Position numbers and translations under genes: made by a program. Positions 1 through 6,189 of a stretch of DNA of 6,189 nt are shown here, piece by piece (position 1 is the stretch's first letter; each line of letters starts with the position of its first letter). The DNA lies in assembly GCA_945901215.1 (NCBI GenBank), contig CAMDKE010000172.1:1-6189 (forward strand). Reading direction: 5' to 3'. The notes below the pieces were generated by a model that was given only the letters and a program-made list of their open reading frames with translations, searched no databases and had not been told where the DNA came from. The stretch is from Comamonas sp. lk (GTDB lineage: Bacteria > Pseudomonadota > Gammaproteobacteria > Burkholderiales > Burkholderiaceae_C).

Positions 1-2402
1 GCAATGCCGTAGCTGCGGCTGGCCGGGCCGGCTTCGATGTGGTGCAAAAAGACAATGTCGGCACCGGACTCGACGGCGCTCACATGCACGTTCACGGCGC
101 TGTGGTGCTTGGTCGGGAACTCGGTGAGCTCGAAATAGTGCGTGGCAAACAGCGTGAAGGCCTGCGTCTTGTTGTGCAGATAAGCCGCGATGCCGCCGGC
201 CAGGGCCAGGCCGTCAAAGGTGGATGTGCCCCGGCCAATCTCGTCCATCAGCACCAGCGACTGCGGCGTGGCGCTGTGCAAAATCTGCGCCGCCTCCACC
301 ATCTCCAGCATGAAGGTGGACTGCGCGTTGGCCAGGTCGTCTGCCGCTCCAATGCGGGTGTGGATGGCGTCAATCGGCCCCAGGCGGCAAGCGTTGGCAG
401 GCACATACGAGCCCACGCTGGCCAGCAGCACAATCAGCGCTACCTGGCGCATATAGGTCGATTTGCCGCCCATGTTCGGGCCGGTGATCACTTGCAGGCG
501 TTGGCGTGGCCCGAGCTGCGTGTCGTTGGCAATGAAGTTGCCGCTGCTCAGTTCTGCCAGGCGTGCTTGCACCACCGGGTGGCGACCTTGGGATATGGCT
601 ATGCACGGGTGCTCGACAAACTGCGGTGCGCACCAGCCCAGGGTGAGCGAACGCTCGGCCAGCGCGCATAAGGCGTCCAGCGCGGCCAGGGCACGCGCCA
701 AGCGGATAAGCGCCGGAACAAAGGCCTGCAAGGCGTCGAGCAACTGCTCAAACAGCCATTTCTCGCGGGCCAGGGCGCGTTCCTGGGCGCTGAGGGCCTT
801 GTCTTCAAAGGATTTGAGTTCGGGGGTGATGAAGCGCTCGGCGTTTTTCAGGGTTTGGCGCCGGCGGTAGTCATCTGGCACTTTGCTGGCCTGGCCCTGG
901 GTCACTTCGATATAAAAGCCGTGCACTTTGTTGAACTGCACGCGCAAATTCGCGATGCCAGTGCGGGTGCGCTCGCGCGTTTCCAGGTCCAGTAAAAAGG
1001 CGTCGCAGTTGGTTTGGATGGCGCGCAGCTCGTCAAGCTCCGCGTCAAAACCGCTGGCAATCACGCCGCCATCGCGCACCAGCGCGGCCGGCTCGGGCGC
1101 GATGGCGCTTTGCAGCAGCGCCGAGCAGCCCGAGGGCGGCAGCAAATCGGTGGCGATGCGATCCAGCAACGCGCCCGAGGCACCCAGGCCCACCAACGAT
1201 TCCTGGTCTGCGGCAAAGCCTTCGAGCGACTGCGCCAGTGCCCGGCTCTTGCCCAGCGTTTGCACCAAACCCACCAGCTCGCGTGGTCGCACCTGGCGCA
1301 GGCTCAGGCGCGCGGTGATGCGTTCCACGTCGGCGCTGCCTTTGATCTGCGCGCGCAAGGCCACGGCCAGCGTGGCGTTGTGGCGCGTATCGGCGCGCAG
1401 CGTGGCCAGGGCTTGCAGGCGCGCGCGTGCCTGGGCGCGGTCGCGCCGGGGTTGAAGCAGCCAGTCTTTGAGCTGGCGGCTGCCCATCCCGGTCATGCAG
1501 GTGTCGAGCAAGGAGAACAGCGTGGGCGCGTCCTCGCCGCGCAGGGTTTGGGTGAGTTCGAGGTTGCGCCGGGTGCTGGGGGGCAGGTCGATGAGTTCGC
1601 CATTGCGCTGCACTTCCAGGTCGCTGATGTGCGCCAGGGCGCGGCCCTGGGTGTGTTCTGCATAGCCCAAGAGCGCGGCGCAAGCGGCATGGGCCAGGGC
1701 AAGGTCTTGGGCATTCCATGCGGCCAGCGTGGCGGCGTGCAACACTTCTTGCAACTTGCGCTCGCCCAGGGCGCTGTCAAACTGCCATTCGGGACGCGCA
1801 GTCAGCGAAACACCGGAGCCAAATCGCAGGCGCTTGAGCCGGTCTTCAAAAGCGTTGGTGGCGCCTGCGCTAAACACCAGTTCGCTGGGCGCCAGTCGCG
1901 TCACCCAGTCGGGCATTTCATCGGCCGTGCATTCGGCCAGGTGCACCACGCCTTGGGTGACGCTCAGCCAGGCCAGGCCGCAGCGGTTGCGCGGGCCCTG
2001 GTGCACAGCCAGCAGCAGCGATTCGGACTTGTCGTTCAGCAGTTCGGCATCCGTCAGCGTGCCGGGGGTGACGACGCGCACCACCTTGCGCTCCACTGGT
2101 CCTTTGCCGCCGACTTCGCCCACTTGCTCGCAAATCGCCACCGACTCGCCCTGGCGGATCAGCTTGGCTAGATAGCCTTCCATGGCATGAAAAGGTACGC
2201 CCGCCATCGGAATGGGCTGGCCCGCGCTGGTGCCCCGGTGGGTGAGGGTGATGTCGAGCAAGCGGGCGGCTTTTTCGGCGTCCGCAAAAAACATCTCGTA
2301 AAAATCGCCCATGCGGTAGAAGAGCAGGGTGTCTGGATAGTCCGCTTTGAGGCCCAAGTACTGGGCCATCATGGGTGTGTGCGGGGCGGTGGCGTCGGTC
2401 AT
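1..2402 (-). CDS. mutS: DNA mismatch repair protein MutS (3' end cut by window edge)
   Basis: MutS binds mismatches and small insertion/deletion loops in the cytoplasm and, on ATP binding, becomes a sliding clamp that recruits MutL. Reading the minus strand from the ATG at 2402 gives 800 codons; segments checked along its whole length stay in one frame without a stop. The mismatch-reading motif GDFYEMF lies at residues 32-38, with the intercalating Phe34 and Glu36 (E. coli Phe36/Glu38). The connector and lever/clamp regions follow at roughly 130-560. The ATPase domain has Walker A GPNMGGKST at 641-649 (Lys647), Walker B with Asp720-Glu721, and the FATHYFELT switch motif with His755. The frame runs off the window at ...SRSYGI. 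By the constant 27-residue offset to E. coli MutS (853 aa), about 80 residues are missing: the end of the dimerisation region and the tetramerisation tail. No clear Shine-Dalgarno precedes the ATG. Met11 and Met12 are possible alternative starts. The gene lies 34 bases after the dinG stop, so it is probably co-transcribed with it. Confidence 0.97.
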   Translation of the reverse strand, partial: MTDATAPHTPMMAQYLGLKADYPDTLLFYRMGDFYEMFFADAEKAARLLDITLTHRGTSAGQPIPMAGVPFHAMEGYLAKLIRQGESVAICEQVGEVGGKGPVERKVVRVVTPGTLTDAELLNDKSESLLLAVHQGPRNRCGLAWLSVTQGVVHLAECTADEMPDWVTRLAPSELVFSAGATNAFEDRLKRLRFGSGVSLTARPEWQFDSALGERKLQEVLHAATLAAWNAQDLALAHAACAALLGYAEHTQGRALAHISDLEVQRNGELIDLPPSTRRNLELTQTLRGEDAPTLFSLLDTCMTGMGSRQLKDWLLQPRRDRAQARARLQALATLRADTRHNATLAVALRAQIKGSADVERITARLSLRQVRPRELVGLVQTLGKSRALAQSLEGFAADQESLVGLGASGALLDRIATDLLPPSGCSALLQSAIAPEPAALVRDGGVIASGFDAELDELRAIQTNCDAFLLDLETRERTRTGIANLRVQFNKVHGFYIEVTQGQASKVPDDYRRRQTLKNAERFITPELKSFEDKALSAQERALAREKWLFEQLLDALQAFVPALIRLARALAALDALCALAERSLTLGWCAPQFVEHPCIAISQGRHPVVQARLAELSSGNFIANDTQLGPRQRLQVITGPNMGGKSTYMRQVALIVLLASVGSYVPANACRLGPIDAIHTRIGAADDLANAQSTFMLEMVEAAQILHSATPQSLVLMDEIGRGTSTFDGLALAGGIAAYLHNKTQAFTLFATHYFELTEFPTKHHSAVNVHVSAVESGADIVFLHHIEAGPASRSYGI

Positions 2403-2436
2403 TAGAGGCAGTCTAGCAAGGTCAGCGCGTGCCTTT
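2403..2436 (-). other. short dinG-mutS intergenic spacer
   Basis: These 34 bases separate the TAA of dinG from the ATG of mutS on the same strand. I see no terminator hairpin with a T-run and no convincing promoter. The gap fits a two-gene operon, with mutS read from the dinG transcript. Ribosome loading on mutS is unexplained because the spacer has no clear Shine-Dalgarno sequence near the ATG. Confidence 0.6.
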
Positions 2437-4551
2437 TTAGCCCCGCCGCTCCAGCCGATAAGGCGGCAGCCCGCCCAGCATGCGCCGCCCGTAGGCCTGC
2501 GTGGTTAAGCGTTTGTCGTAGCAAATCACCTGGGCGCGGTCGTCTTCGGTGCGGATGGCGCGGCCGGTCCATTGCAAGAGCTTGACTCCGGTGGCCGGAA
2601 TCACCAGCTCATTAAACGGGTCGCGCCCCACGCTGCGCAGCCACTCGGCGCGCGCCTCGTCCACCGGGTCGCTGGGTGGGGCAAAGGGCAGTTTGGCGAT
2701 AAACACCGTCTCGCACAGCGCGCCAGGCAAATCCAGGCCCTCGCCAAAGGACTGCAAGCCAAACAGCACGGACGCAAAACCCGCTTCCACCCGCGCCATG
2801 TGCGTGGCCAGCAGCCGGGTGCGCGACATAACACCCTGCACCAGCACGCAGTCGCGCAGCGCGCCGGGCAGCGCGTCCACCGCGCTGCGCATTTGCGCGC
2901 GTGAGGTAAACAGCACCAGCGCCCCGCGCTGCACCTGCGCCAGGTCTTGCATTAAATATTCCACCATTTCGGCGGTATAGGCCTCGGCGTTTTTCGGCTC
3001 GGCCAGGGTGTGCACCACGGTCAGCGTGCCTTGTGCGGTGTAGTCAAAGGGGCTGGAAACCTCTAGCGCCGTCACATAAGGCTTGTGGGAAAGACCGGCT
3101 TCATTCAAAAAGTAGTCAAAACTGCCGCAGCTGGTCAGCGACGCGGATGTCACCACGGCAGCGCGCACCCGGCTCCACAAAAACTGGCGCAGCAAGTCGC
3201 CCGGCACGATGGGGCAGGCGTGGGCGCTGATGTTCAGGTAGCCGCTTTCGCTCTCGCACTGCAGCCATTTGGCCAAGGGTTGGGCGCCATGCTCCAGCAG
3301 CAGCTCGGCGGTGCCCACCACGCTGCCCAGGCGCGGCGACAGGCCGCCCAGCTTGGCGTATAGCTGCGCGCATTGCAGCGCCTGGGCGGGGTCTTCTTTG
3401 GCGACAGCCTTCACTTCGGCGCCCAGGGCTTCGAGCGCCTTGGACAGGCCCCCGGCTTGGGCGTGGATCAGGGCCACCGGCTCGGTCAGCGCCTCGGGCA
3501 GCACGCCGTGGGCAAAGCGCAGCGTGCCGTCTTTGCCCTGGGTGCTGGCGTGCACCAGCTCCAGCGCCATGCGGGCAAGCTGCTGCAGCGCGCCTTTGAG
3601 CTGGCTGGCCACCGTGGCCACGTCTTCGGTCAGCGTGAGCTGCAGGCTGGCGCTCACCTCGGTCAAGATTTTGGGCAGTTTGTCCAGCCAGCGCAGGCCC
3701 GACAAATCCATGGTGCTGCTGAACTGGTCCAGCGCTACGGCGGGCAGGTGGTGGCCTTCGTCAAAAATCACCAGGCAGTTGTCCAGCTCGGGCAGGGTTT
3801 TCATGCCCAGGGACGCCAGCACCAGGTCGTGGTTGGCTACGATCACGTTGGCCTCGGCCAGCTTGGTGCGCGCCTGGTAGTAGCTGCATTCGCGGTAGCG
3901 TGGGCAGTGGCGGGCGGTACAACTATGGCGCTCGGCGGCCACGGTGCTCCAGTCGCTGGGCTCGGGGGCGTCGTTCAGGGCGTCGCGGTCGCCGTCCCAG
4001 CGGCCGTTCGCCAGCAAATTGGCCATGTGCTCGTACAGGCGCATGCGGCGTTCTTCTTGCGCTTCGTGGTTGGCACCGCGCTGGGCGCTCTGTTCTTCTT
4101 CAAACAGGTCTTCGTCCACGCCGCCCACGCCCACCAGGCGTTCGAGCTTGAGCTTGCACACATAGCGGCCCCGGCCCTTGGCCAGCGCGTAGGCAAAAGG
4201 CTGGTCCATGGCCGCAGCCAGCGCGGGCAGGTCTTTTTGCATCAGCTGCTCTTGCAGGGCCACGGTGGCGGTGGATATCAGCACCCGGGTCTTGCGCTCC
4301 AGCGCCATCGCAATGGCGGTGCTCGCATAGGCCGCTGATTTGCCCACACCGGTGCCCGCCTGGATGACGGCTATCGCCTGGGTCGGCTCGTCGCACTCGC
4401 CCAAGTCGGCGCGCGCCAGCGTGTCGGCCACGCACACGGCCATGGCGTGCTGGCCCGGGCGCGTGCGAAAGCCCGCGGTGCGGCCCACCACCTTCTCAAA
4501 TGCAGCCAGGGCGTGTTGGGCAAGGGGGGGAATGGTGGCGTCAGAAGTCAA
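2437..4551 (-). CDS. dinG: DinG-type ATP-dependent Fe-S DNA helicase
   Basis: Complete 704-residue superfamily 2 helicase of the XPD/DinG group. Known members are 5'-3' helicases that unwind forked DNA, D-loops and R-loops. Visible motifs: Walker A AGTGVGKS at 65-72 (Lys71); four presumed [4Fe-4S] cysteines at 132, 211, 216 and 222, whose last three have the same C-x4-C-x5-C spacing as E. coli DinG; motif II DEGH at 264-267; TSASL at 468-472; SFGEGLDLPG at 601-610; and motif VI QWTGRAIR at 660-667 with arginines 664 and 667. The length matches E. coli DinG (716 aa). There is no N-terminal exonuclease domain of the kind found in Firmicutes DinG. The start is a TTG at 4549-4551: the same frame has a stop at 4588-4590 and no ATG or GTG between, and the next Met (37) would remove sequence just before Walker A. 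Only a weak AGAGA precedes the TTG. No LexA-type CTGT-N8-ACAG box is visible, unlike the SOS-regulated E. coli gene. The related YoaA is the main alternative, but length favours DinG. Confidence 0.88.
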   Translation of the reverse strand: MTSDATIPPLAQHALAAFEKVVGRTAGFRTRPGQHAMAVCVADTLARADLGECDEPTQAIAVIQAGTGVGKSAAYASTAIAMALERKTRVLISTATVALQEQLMQKDLPALAAAMDQPFAYALAKGRGRYVCKLKLERLVGVGGVDEDLFEEEQSAQRGANHEAQEERRMRLYEHMANLLANGRWDGDRDALNDAPEPSDWSTVAAERHSCTARHCPRYRECSYYQARTKLAEANVIVANHDLVLASLGMKTLPELDNCLVIFDEGHHLPAVALDQFSSTMDLSGLRWLDKLPKILTEVSASLQLTLTEDVATVASQLKGALQQLARMALELVHASTQGKDGTLRFAHGVLPEALTEPVALIHAQAGGLSKALEALGAEVKAVAKEDPAQALQCAQLYAKLGGLSPRLGSVVGTAELLLEHGAQPLAKWLQCESESGYLNISAHACPIVPGDLLRQFLWSRVRAAVVTSASLTSCGSFDYFLNEAGLSHKPYVTALEVSSPFDYTAQGTLTVVHTLAEPKNAEAYTAEMVEYLMQDLAQVQRGALVLFTSRAQMRSAVDALPGALRDCVLVQGVMSRTRLLATHMARVEAGFASVLFGLQSFGEGLDLPGALCETVFIAKLPFAPPSDPVDEARAEWLRSVGRDPFNELVIPATGVKLLQWTGRAIRTEDDRAQVICYDKRLTTQAYGRRMLGGLPPYRLERRG

Positions 4552-4603
4552 AGGGGCGCGGTCTCTGTGATCGGGGGAGCGGCGTGGTCAATGCCAGGGG
4601 CGC

Positions 4604-4670
4604 AGGCCTTGCTGCGCAAGGTGCGGCCTTGAATATAAGGCCTTCCCTTGCGGGCTATGCCCGCGCAAGC
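4604..4670. repeat. cluster of short inverted repeats in the divergent gap
   Basis: Three adjacent small palindromes lie between the divergent dinG and transglutaminase genes. CCTTGC (4607-4612) pairs with GCAAGG (4616-4621) around a 3-base loop. GGCCTT (4625-4630) pairs with AAGGCC (4637-4642) around GAATAT. CTTG plus CGGGC (4647-4655) pairs with GCCCG...CAAG (4659-4669) around TAT, with a 2-base bulge. GGCCTT occurs three times (4605, 4625, 4639), and CTTGC/GCAAG ends recur in the first and third hairpins. They could be REP-like repeats, RNA hairpins in the 5' leader of dinG, or the 5' hairpin of a plus-strand small RNA. The function is unknown. Confidence 0.5.
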
Positions 4671-4693
4671 TGTGCGGATGTGGCGGCGATAAT
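4634..4693 (+). promoter_or_regulatory. candidate plus-strand -10 elements
   Basis: Two hexamers each match TATAAT at five of six positions: TATAAG at 4634-4639 and GATAAT at 4688-4693. Neither has a good -35 box at 16-18 bases. For the first, TTGCTG at 4609-4614 is the best upstream hexamer, with a 19-base spacer. Transcription from either would run into the intrinsic terminator at 4701-4739. The minus strand of the same region contains TATATT, a weak candidate -10 for dinG, also without a good -35. All of these are tentative. Confidence 0.25.
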
Positions 4694-4739
4694 CCCTGCA
4701 CCCGGCACCGCGCAGTGATGCGCAGCCGGGTTTTTGTTT
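4646..4739 (+). ncRNA. possible small RNA or leader RNA ending at the terminator
   Basis: If the TATAAG at 4634-4639 is a real -10, transcription would begin near 4646. It would give an RNA of about 90 nt with a 5' hairpin (stem GCGGGC/GCCCGC, loop TAT, 4650-4664), an unpaired middle section, and the strong terminator hairpin at its 3' end. This is the layout of many bacterial small RNAs and of attenuated leaders. I do not recognise the sequence as any known riboswitch or small RNA family. The only firm element is the terminator; the 5' end is a guess. Confidence 0.25.
4701..4739 (+). terminator. intrinsic terminator inside the transglutaminase 5' region
   Basis: CCCGGC (4701-4706) pairs perfectly with GCCGGG (4725-4730). 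Inside this, GCGCA (4710-4714) pairs perfectly with TGCGC (4719-4723) across a GTGA tetraloop of the GNRA type, with a small asymmetric internal loop between the two helices. TTTTTGTTT follows directly. This is the standard form of a Rho-independent terminator and works only in the plus direction, since the minus strand has no U-run on its 3' side. No plus-strand protein gene precedes it in the window, so it either ends a small RNA or acts as an attenuator for the gene starting at 4804. CCGGG of the 3' arm could instead pair with CCCGG at 4747-4751, which is a possible antiterminator. Confidence 0.8.
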
Positions 4740-4791
4740 GCGCTACCCCGGGGCATCTATTTATGCGCCGTACGCGTTGTTTCACCTAATC

Positions 4792-4795
4792 GGAG
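4792..4795 (+). promoter_or_regulatory. Shine-Dalgarno GGAG for the transglutaminase gene
   Basis: GGAG sits 8 bases before the ATG at 4804, a normal distance. It decides the start. An in-frame TTG at 4738 would add 22 residues, lacks an RBS, lies within the terminator T-tract, and would push the twin-arginine signal away from the N terminus. Confidence 0.75.
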
Positions 4796-4803
4796 TTCTC
4801 GTT

Positions 4804-5937
4804 ATGACCACCGTGTTTTCCAACGCGCCTAACAGCGCGCGCCGCCGCTTTTTGCAAACTGCAGGTGCCGCATCGGCCCTGGCTGCGTTTGCGCCCCTGG
4901 GTTTTGCCCAAGCCGAGGCTGAGCGCCAGTTCGCGCCCCAGCCTGGCAACTGGCGCACCTTTGAAGTCACCACGCGGGTAGAAATTGCCGCACCCCAAGG
5001 CGCCACGCGCGTGTGGTTGCCCGTGCCCAGCGTCAACACCGGCTGGCAGCAATCGCTGGAGTCGTCTTACACCAGCAACGGCGGCGCCTCTATGGCGTCT
5101 GACGGCCATTACGGCGCGCGCATGCTCTACGTCGAATTTGCGCCCGGCACGGCCAAGCCCTTTGTCGAGCTGACCAGCCGCATCCAGACCCAAAACCGCG
5201 CGCAAGACTGGTCCAAAAAAGGCGTTCCTGCTGAATCTGCCGGCACGCTGGCCGCATGGACGCAGGCTACCAGCCTTATTCCGGTAGACGGCATCGTGCG
5301 CGACACCGCCAAAAAGGCCGTGGCCGGCGCCCGCACCGACGCCGAAAAAGCCCAAAAACTGTTCGACTGGATTGTGCAAAACACCTACCGCGAACCCAAG
5401 GTGCGCGGCTGCGGCGAGGGCGATATTGCCGCCATGCTGGAGAGTGGCAACCTGGGCGGCAAGTGCGCCGACCTGAACGCCTTGTTTGTCGGCCTGTGCC
5501 GCTCGCTGGGCCTGCCCGCGCGCGACGTGTATGGCCTGCGCGTGGCGCCCAGCGCCTTTGGCTACAAAGAGCTGGGCGGCATTCCCACCAAGCTGCAAGG
5601 CGCGCAGCACTGCCGCGCCGAGGTGCATTTGGCCGGATACGGCTGGGTGGCCATGGACCCGGCCGACGTGGCCAAGGTGATGCGCCAAGAAACCGCGCAG
5701 TGGATCAAAGACCCCAAAAACCCGGTCGTCGCACCGGTCAACAAGGTCTTGTTTGGCGGCTGGGAAGGCAACTGGATGGCCTTTAACACCGCCCACGACG
5801 TAACCCTGCCGCACTCCACCGGCCCCCGCCTGGGCTTTTTGATGTACCCCCACGCCGAAACTGCTGCCGGTCGCCTGGACCCGTATGCGCCGGATGCGTT
5901 TAAGTACCAGATCAGTTCAAAAGAAATTTTGGGCTGA
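4804..5937 (+). CDS. Tat-exported transglutaminase-like domain protein
   Basis: Complete 377-residue protein. The N terminus is a twin-arginine signal: ARRRFLQ at 12-18, then an Ala-rich hydrophobic stretch, with a likely cleavage after AQA (about residue 37). The protein is therefore probably exported folded to the periplasm. Residues about 50-135 are strand-rich and look like the beta-sandwich domain that often precedes this fold. Residues about 180-290 carry the transglutaminase-like core: GGKCADLN at 218-225 with likely nucleophile Cys221, then AEVHLAGYGW with His275, and MDPAD with Asp285, forming a Cys-His-Asp triad. A conserved-looking C-terminal part contains NWMAFNTAHDVTLP (323-336). 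Bacterial members of this superfamily are often cysteine proteases or amidases rather than cross-linking enzymes, so the reaction and substrate cannot be told from sequence. The gene stands alone, divergent from dinG, with a structured leader that includes a terminator, and a hairpin follows its stop. Confidence 0.85.
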   Translation: MTTVFSNAPNSARRRFLQTAGAASALAAFAPLGFAQAEAERQFAPQPGNWRTFEVTTRVEIAAPQGATRVWLPVPSVNTGWQQSLESSYTSNGGASMASDGHYGARMLYVEFAPGTAKPFVELTSRIQTQNRAQDWSKKGVPAESAGTLAAWTQATSLIPVDGIVRDTAKKAVAGARTDAEKAQKLFDWIVQNTYREPKVRGCGEGDIAAMLESGNLGGKCADLNALFVGLCRSLGLPARDVYGLRVAPSAFGYKELGGIPTKLQGAQHCRAEVHLAGYGWVAMDPADVAKVMRQETAQWIKDPKNPVVAPVNKVLFGGWEGNWMAFNTAHDVTLPHSTGPRLGFLMYPHAETAAGRLDPYAPDAFKYQISSKEILG

Positions 5938-5954
5938 TTTTTAGCGTACACGAA

Positions 5955-5978
5955 ACTAGCGCTCCACGGGGCGCTGGT
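5955..5978 (+). terminator. hairpin after the transglutaminase gene, probable terminator
   Basis: ACTAGCGCTC (5955-5964) pairs with GGGCGCTGGT (5969-5978) around the loop CACG. This gives a 10-bp stem in which two pairs are U·G in the plus-strand RNA. On the minus strand these become A·C mismatches, so the hairpin is built for plus-strand RNA. It lies 17 bases after the TGA. No T-run follows at once; the nearest is seven T at 6016-6022. It may be a non-canonical terminator or a 3'-end stabilising structure. Confidence 0.45.
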
Positions 5979-6189
5979 ACGACACAACTGTGCTCCTGTT
6001 TGATTCACAAATACATTTTTTTGGCGCTACCGAATTGACCACTTAAATTCGACACTTCCGAGCACTTTTTCTGTAATTGGCGATCTCCGGTTCAATGAAA
6101 TCAACGGGTTACGCTGGTTTTTGTGCTGAAATCTCCAAAAGCCTGTAGTGGCACGTTATTGATCATATGTAGTTTTATTTGCGGAACTA
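5979..6189. other. AT-rich non-coding tail, compositional break
   Basis: No gene is visible here. Over 6001-6189 I count about 75 G/C in 189 bases (about 40%), far below the G/C-rich coding DNA before it. It contains a T7 run (6016-6022), the interrupted palindrome GAATT/AATTC (6032-6036 and 6046-6050), and two similar words GACCACTT and GACACTT (6037 and 6051). The longest ATG frame noticed, 6095-6148, encodes only 17 residues and has no support. It could be an intergenic region leading to the next gene, or the edge of a mobile element or island. Confidence 0.5.

Noticed and set aside
1014..2171. 385-codon plus-strand open frame opposite mutS
   Set aside because: It lies wholly antisense to the well-supported mutS frame. 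It is rich in Gln, Arg, Ala and His, has no recognisable motif, and is the usual shadow of a G/C-rich gene.
3373..4338. 321-codon plus-strand open frame opposite dinG
   Set aside because: It is antisense to dinG motifs with exact family spacing. Its composition is low in complexity with many Gly, Gln, Ala and His, and there is no domain or ribosome site.
4565..4680. possible LexA boxes (CTGT at 4565 and near 4670)
   Set aside because: Neither CTGT has an ACAG half-site 8 bases later, so no SOS operator can be claimed.
4738..4803. TTG-initiated N-terminal extension of the transglutaminase gene
   Set aside because: It has no ribosome site, overlaps the terminator T-tract, and would bury the twin-arginine signal. 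The ATG at 4804 with GGAG 8 bases upstream is better.
4786..5853. 355-codon minus-strand open frame opposite the transglutaminase gene
   Set aside because: It is antisense to a gene with an SD site, a Tat signal and a catalytic triad. It has no motif of its own.
6032..6060. insertion sequence terminal repeat
   Set aside because: Only a 5-bp interrupted palindrome and a near-repeat are visible. There is no transposase, no partner end and no target duplication in the window, so it is kept only as a question in the GC-drop finding.
6095..6148. 17-codon ATG frame in the AT-rich tail
   Set aside because: It is too short, has no clear ribosome site and matches nothing recognised.
5938..6189. integron attC site or tRNA-linked attachment site
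   Set aside because: I could not find paired core sites (GTTRRRY with RYYYAAC) in the right arrangement, nor any tRNA fold.

Overview
The window looks like ordinary chromosomal DNA of a high-GC betaproteobacterium, most likely Burkholderiales and perhaps Comamonadaceae. I judge this from the protein style of MutS and DinG and from G/C-rich codon use. It is not proof of a taxon. I see no CRISPR array, no tRNA or rRNA gene, no recognisable transposase and no defence or biosynthetic cluster.

Layout: positions 1-2402 (minus strand) hold mutS, the mismatch-recognition ATPase of DNA mismatch repair. The window edge cuts it, so about 80 C-terminal residues are missing. Immediately upstream, at 2437-4551 (also minus), is a complete DinG-type iron-sulphur superfamily 2 DNA helicase that begins with TTG. 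Its stop is 34 bases from the mutS start, so the two probably share a transcript (dinG then mutS), pairing two genome-maintenance functions. On the plus strand, 4804-5937 is a complete gene for a Tat-exported transglutaminase-like protein with an apparent Cys-His-Asp triad. It is divergent from dinG and unrelated in function.

The 252-base divergent gap (4552-4803) is the most structured non-coding part. It contains a cluster of short inverted repeats at 4604-4670. It also contains a textbook intrinsic terminator at 4701-4739, which points into the transglutaminase gene although no plus-strand gene precedes it. This suggests either a leader attenuator or a small plus-strand RNA of roughly 90 nt.

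The last 252 bases (5938-6189) carry a good plus-strand hairpin just after the transglutaminase stop. After about 6000 there is an abrupt fall in GC content to about 40% (my count over 6001-6189), with no gene visible. This may mark the edge of a foreign or mobile segment that continues beyond the window. I found no convincing new biological system. The leader terminator and the compositional boundary are the two observations most worth a second look.
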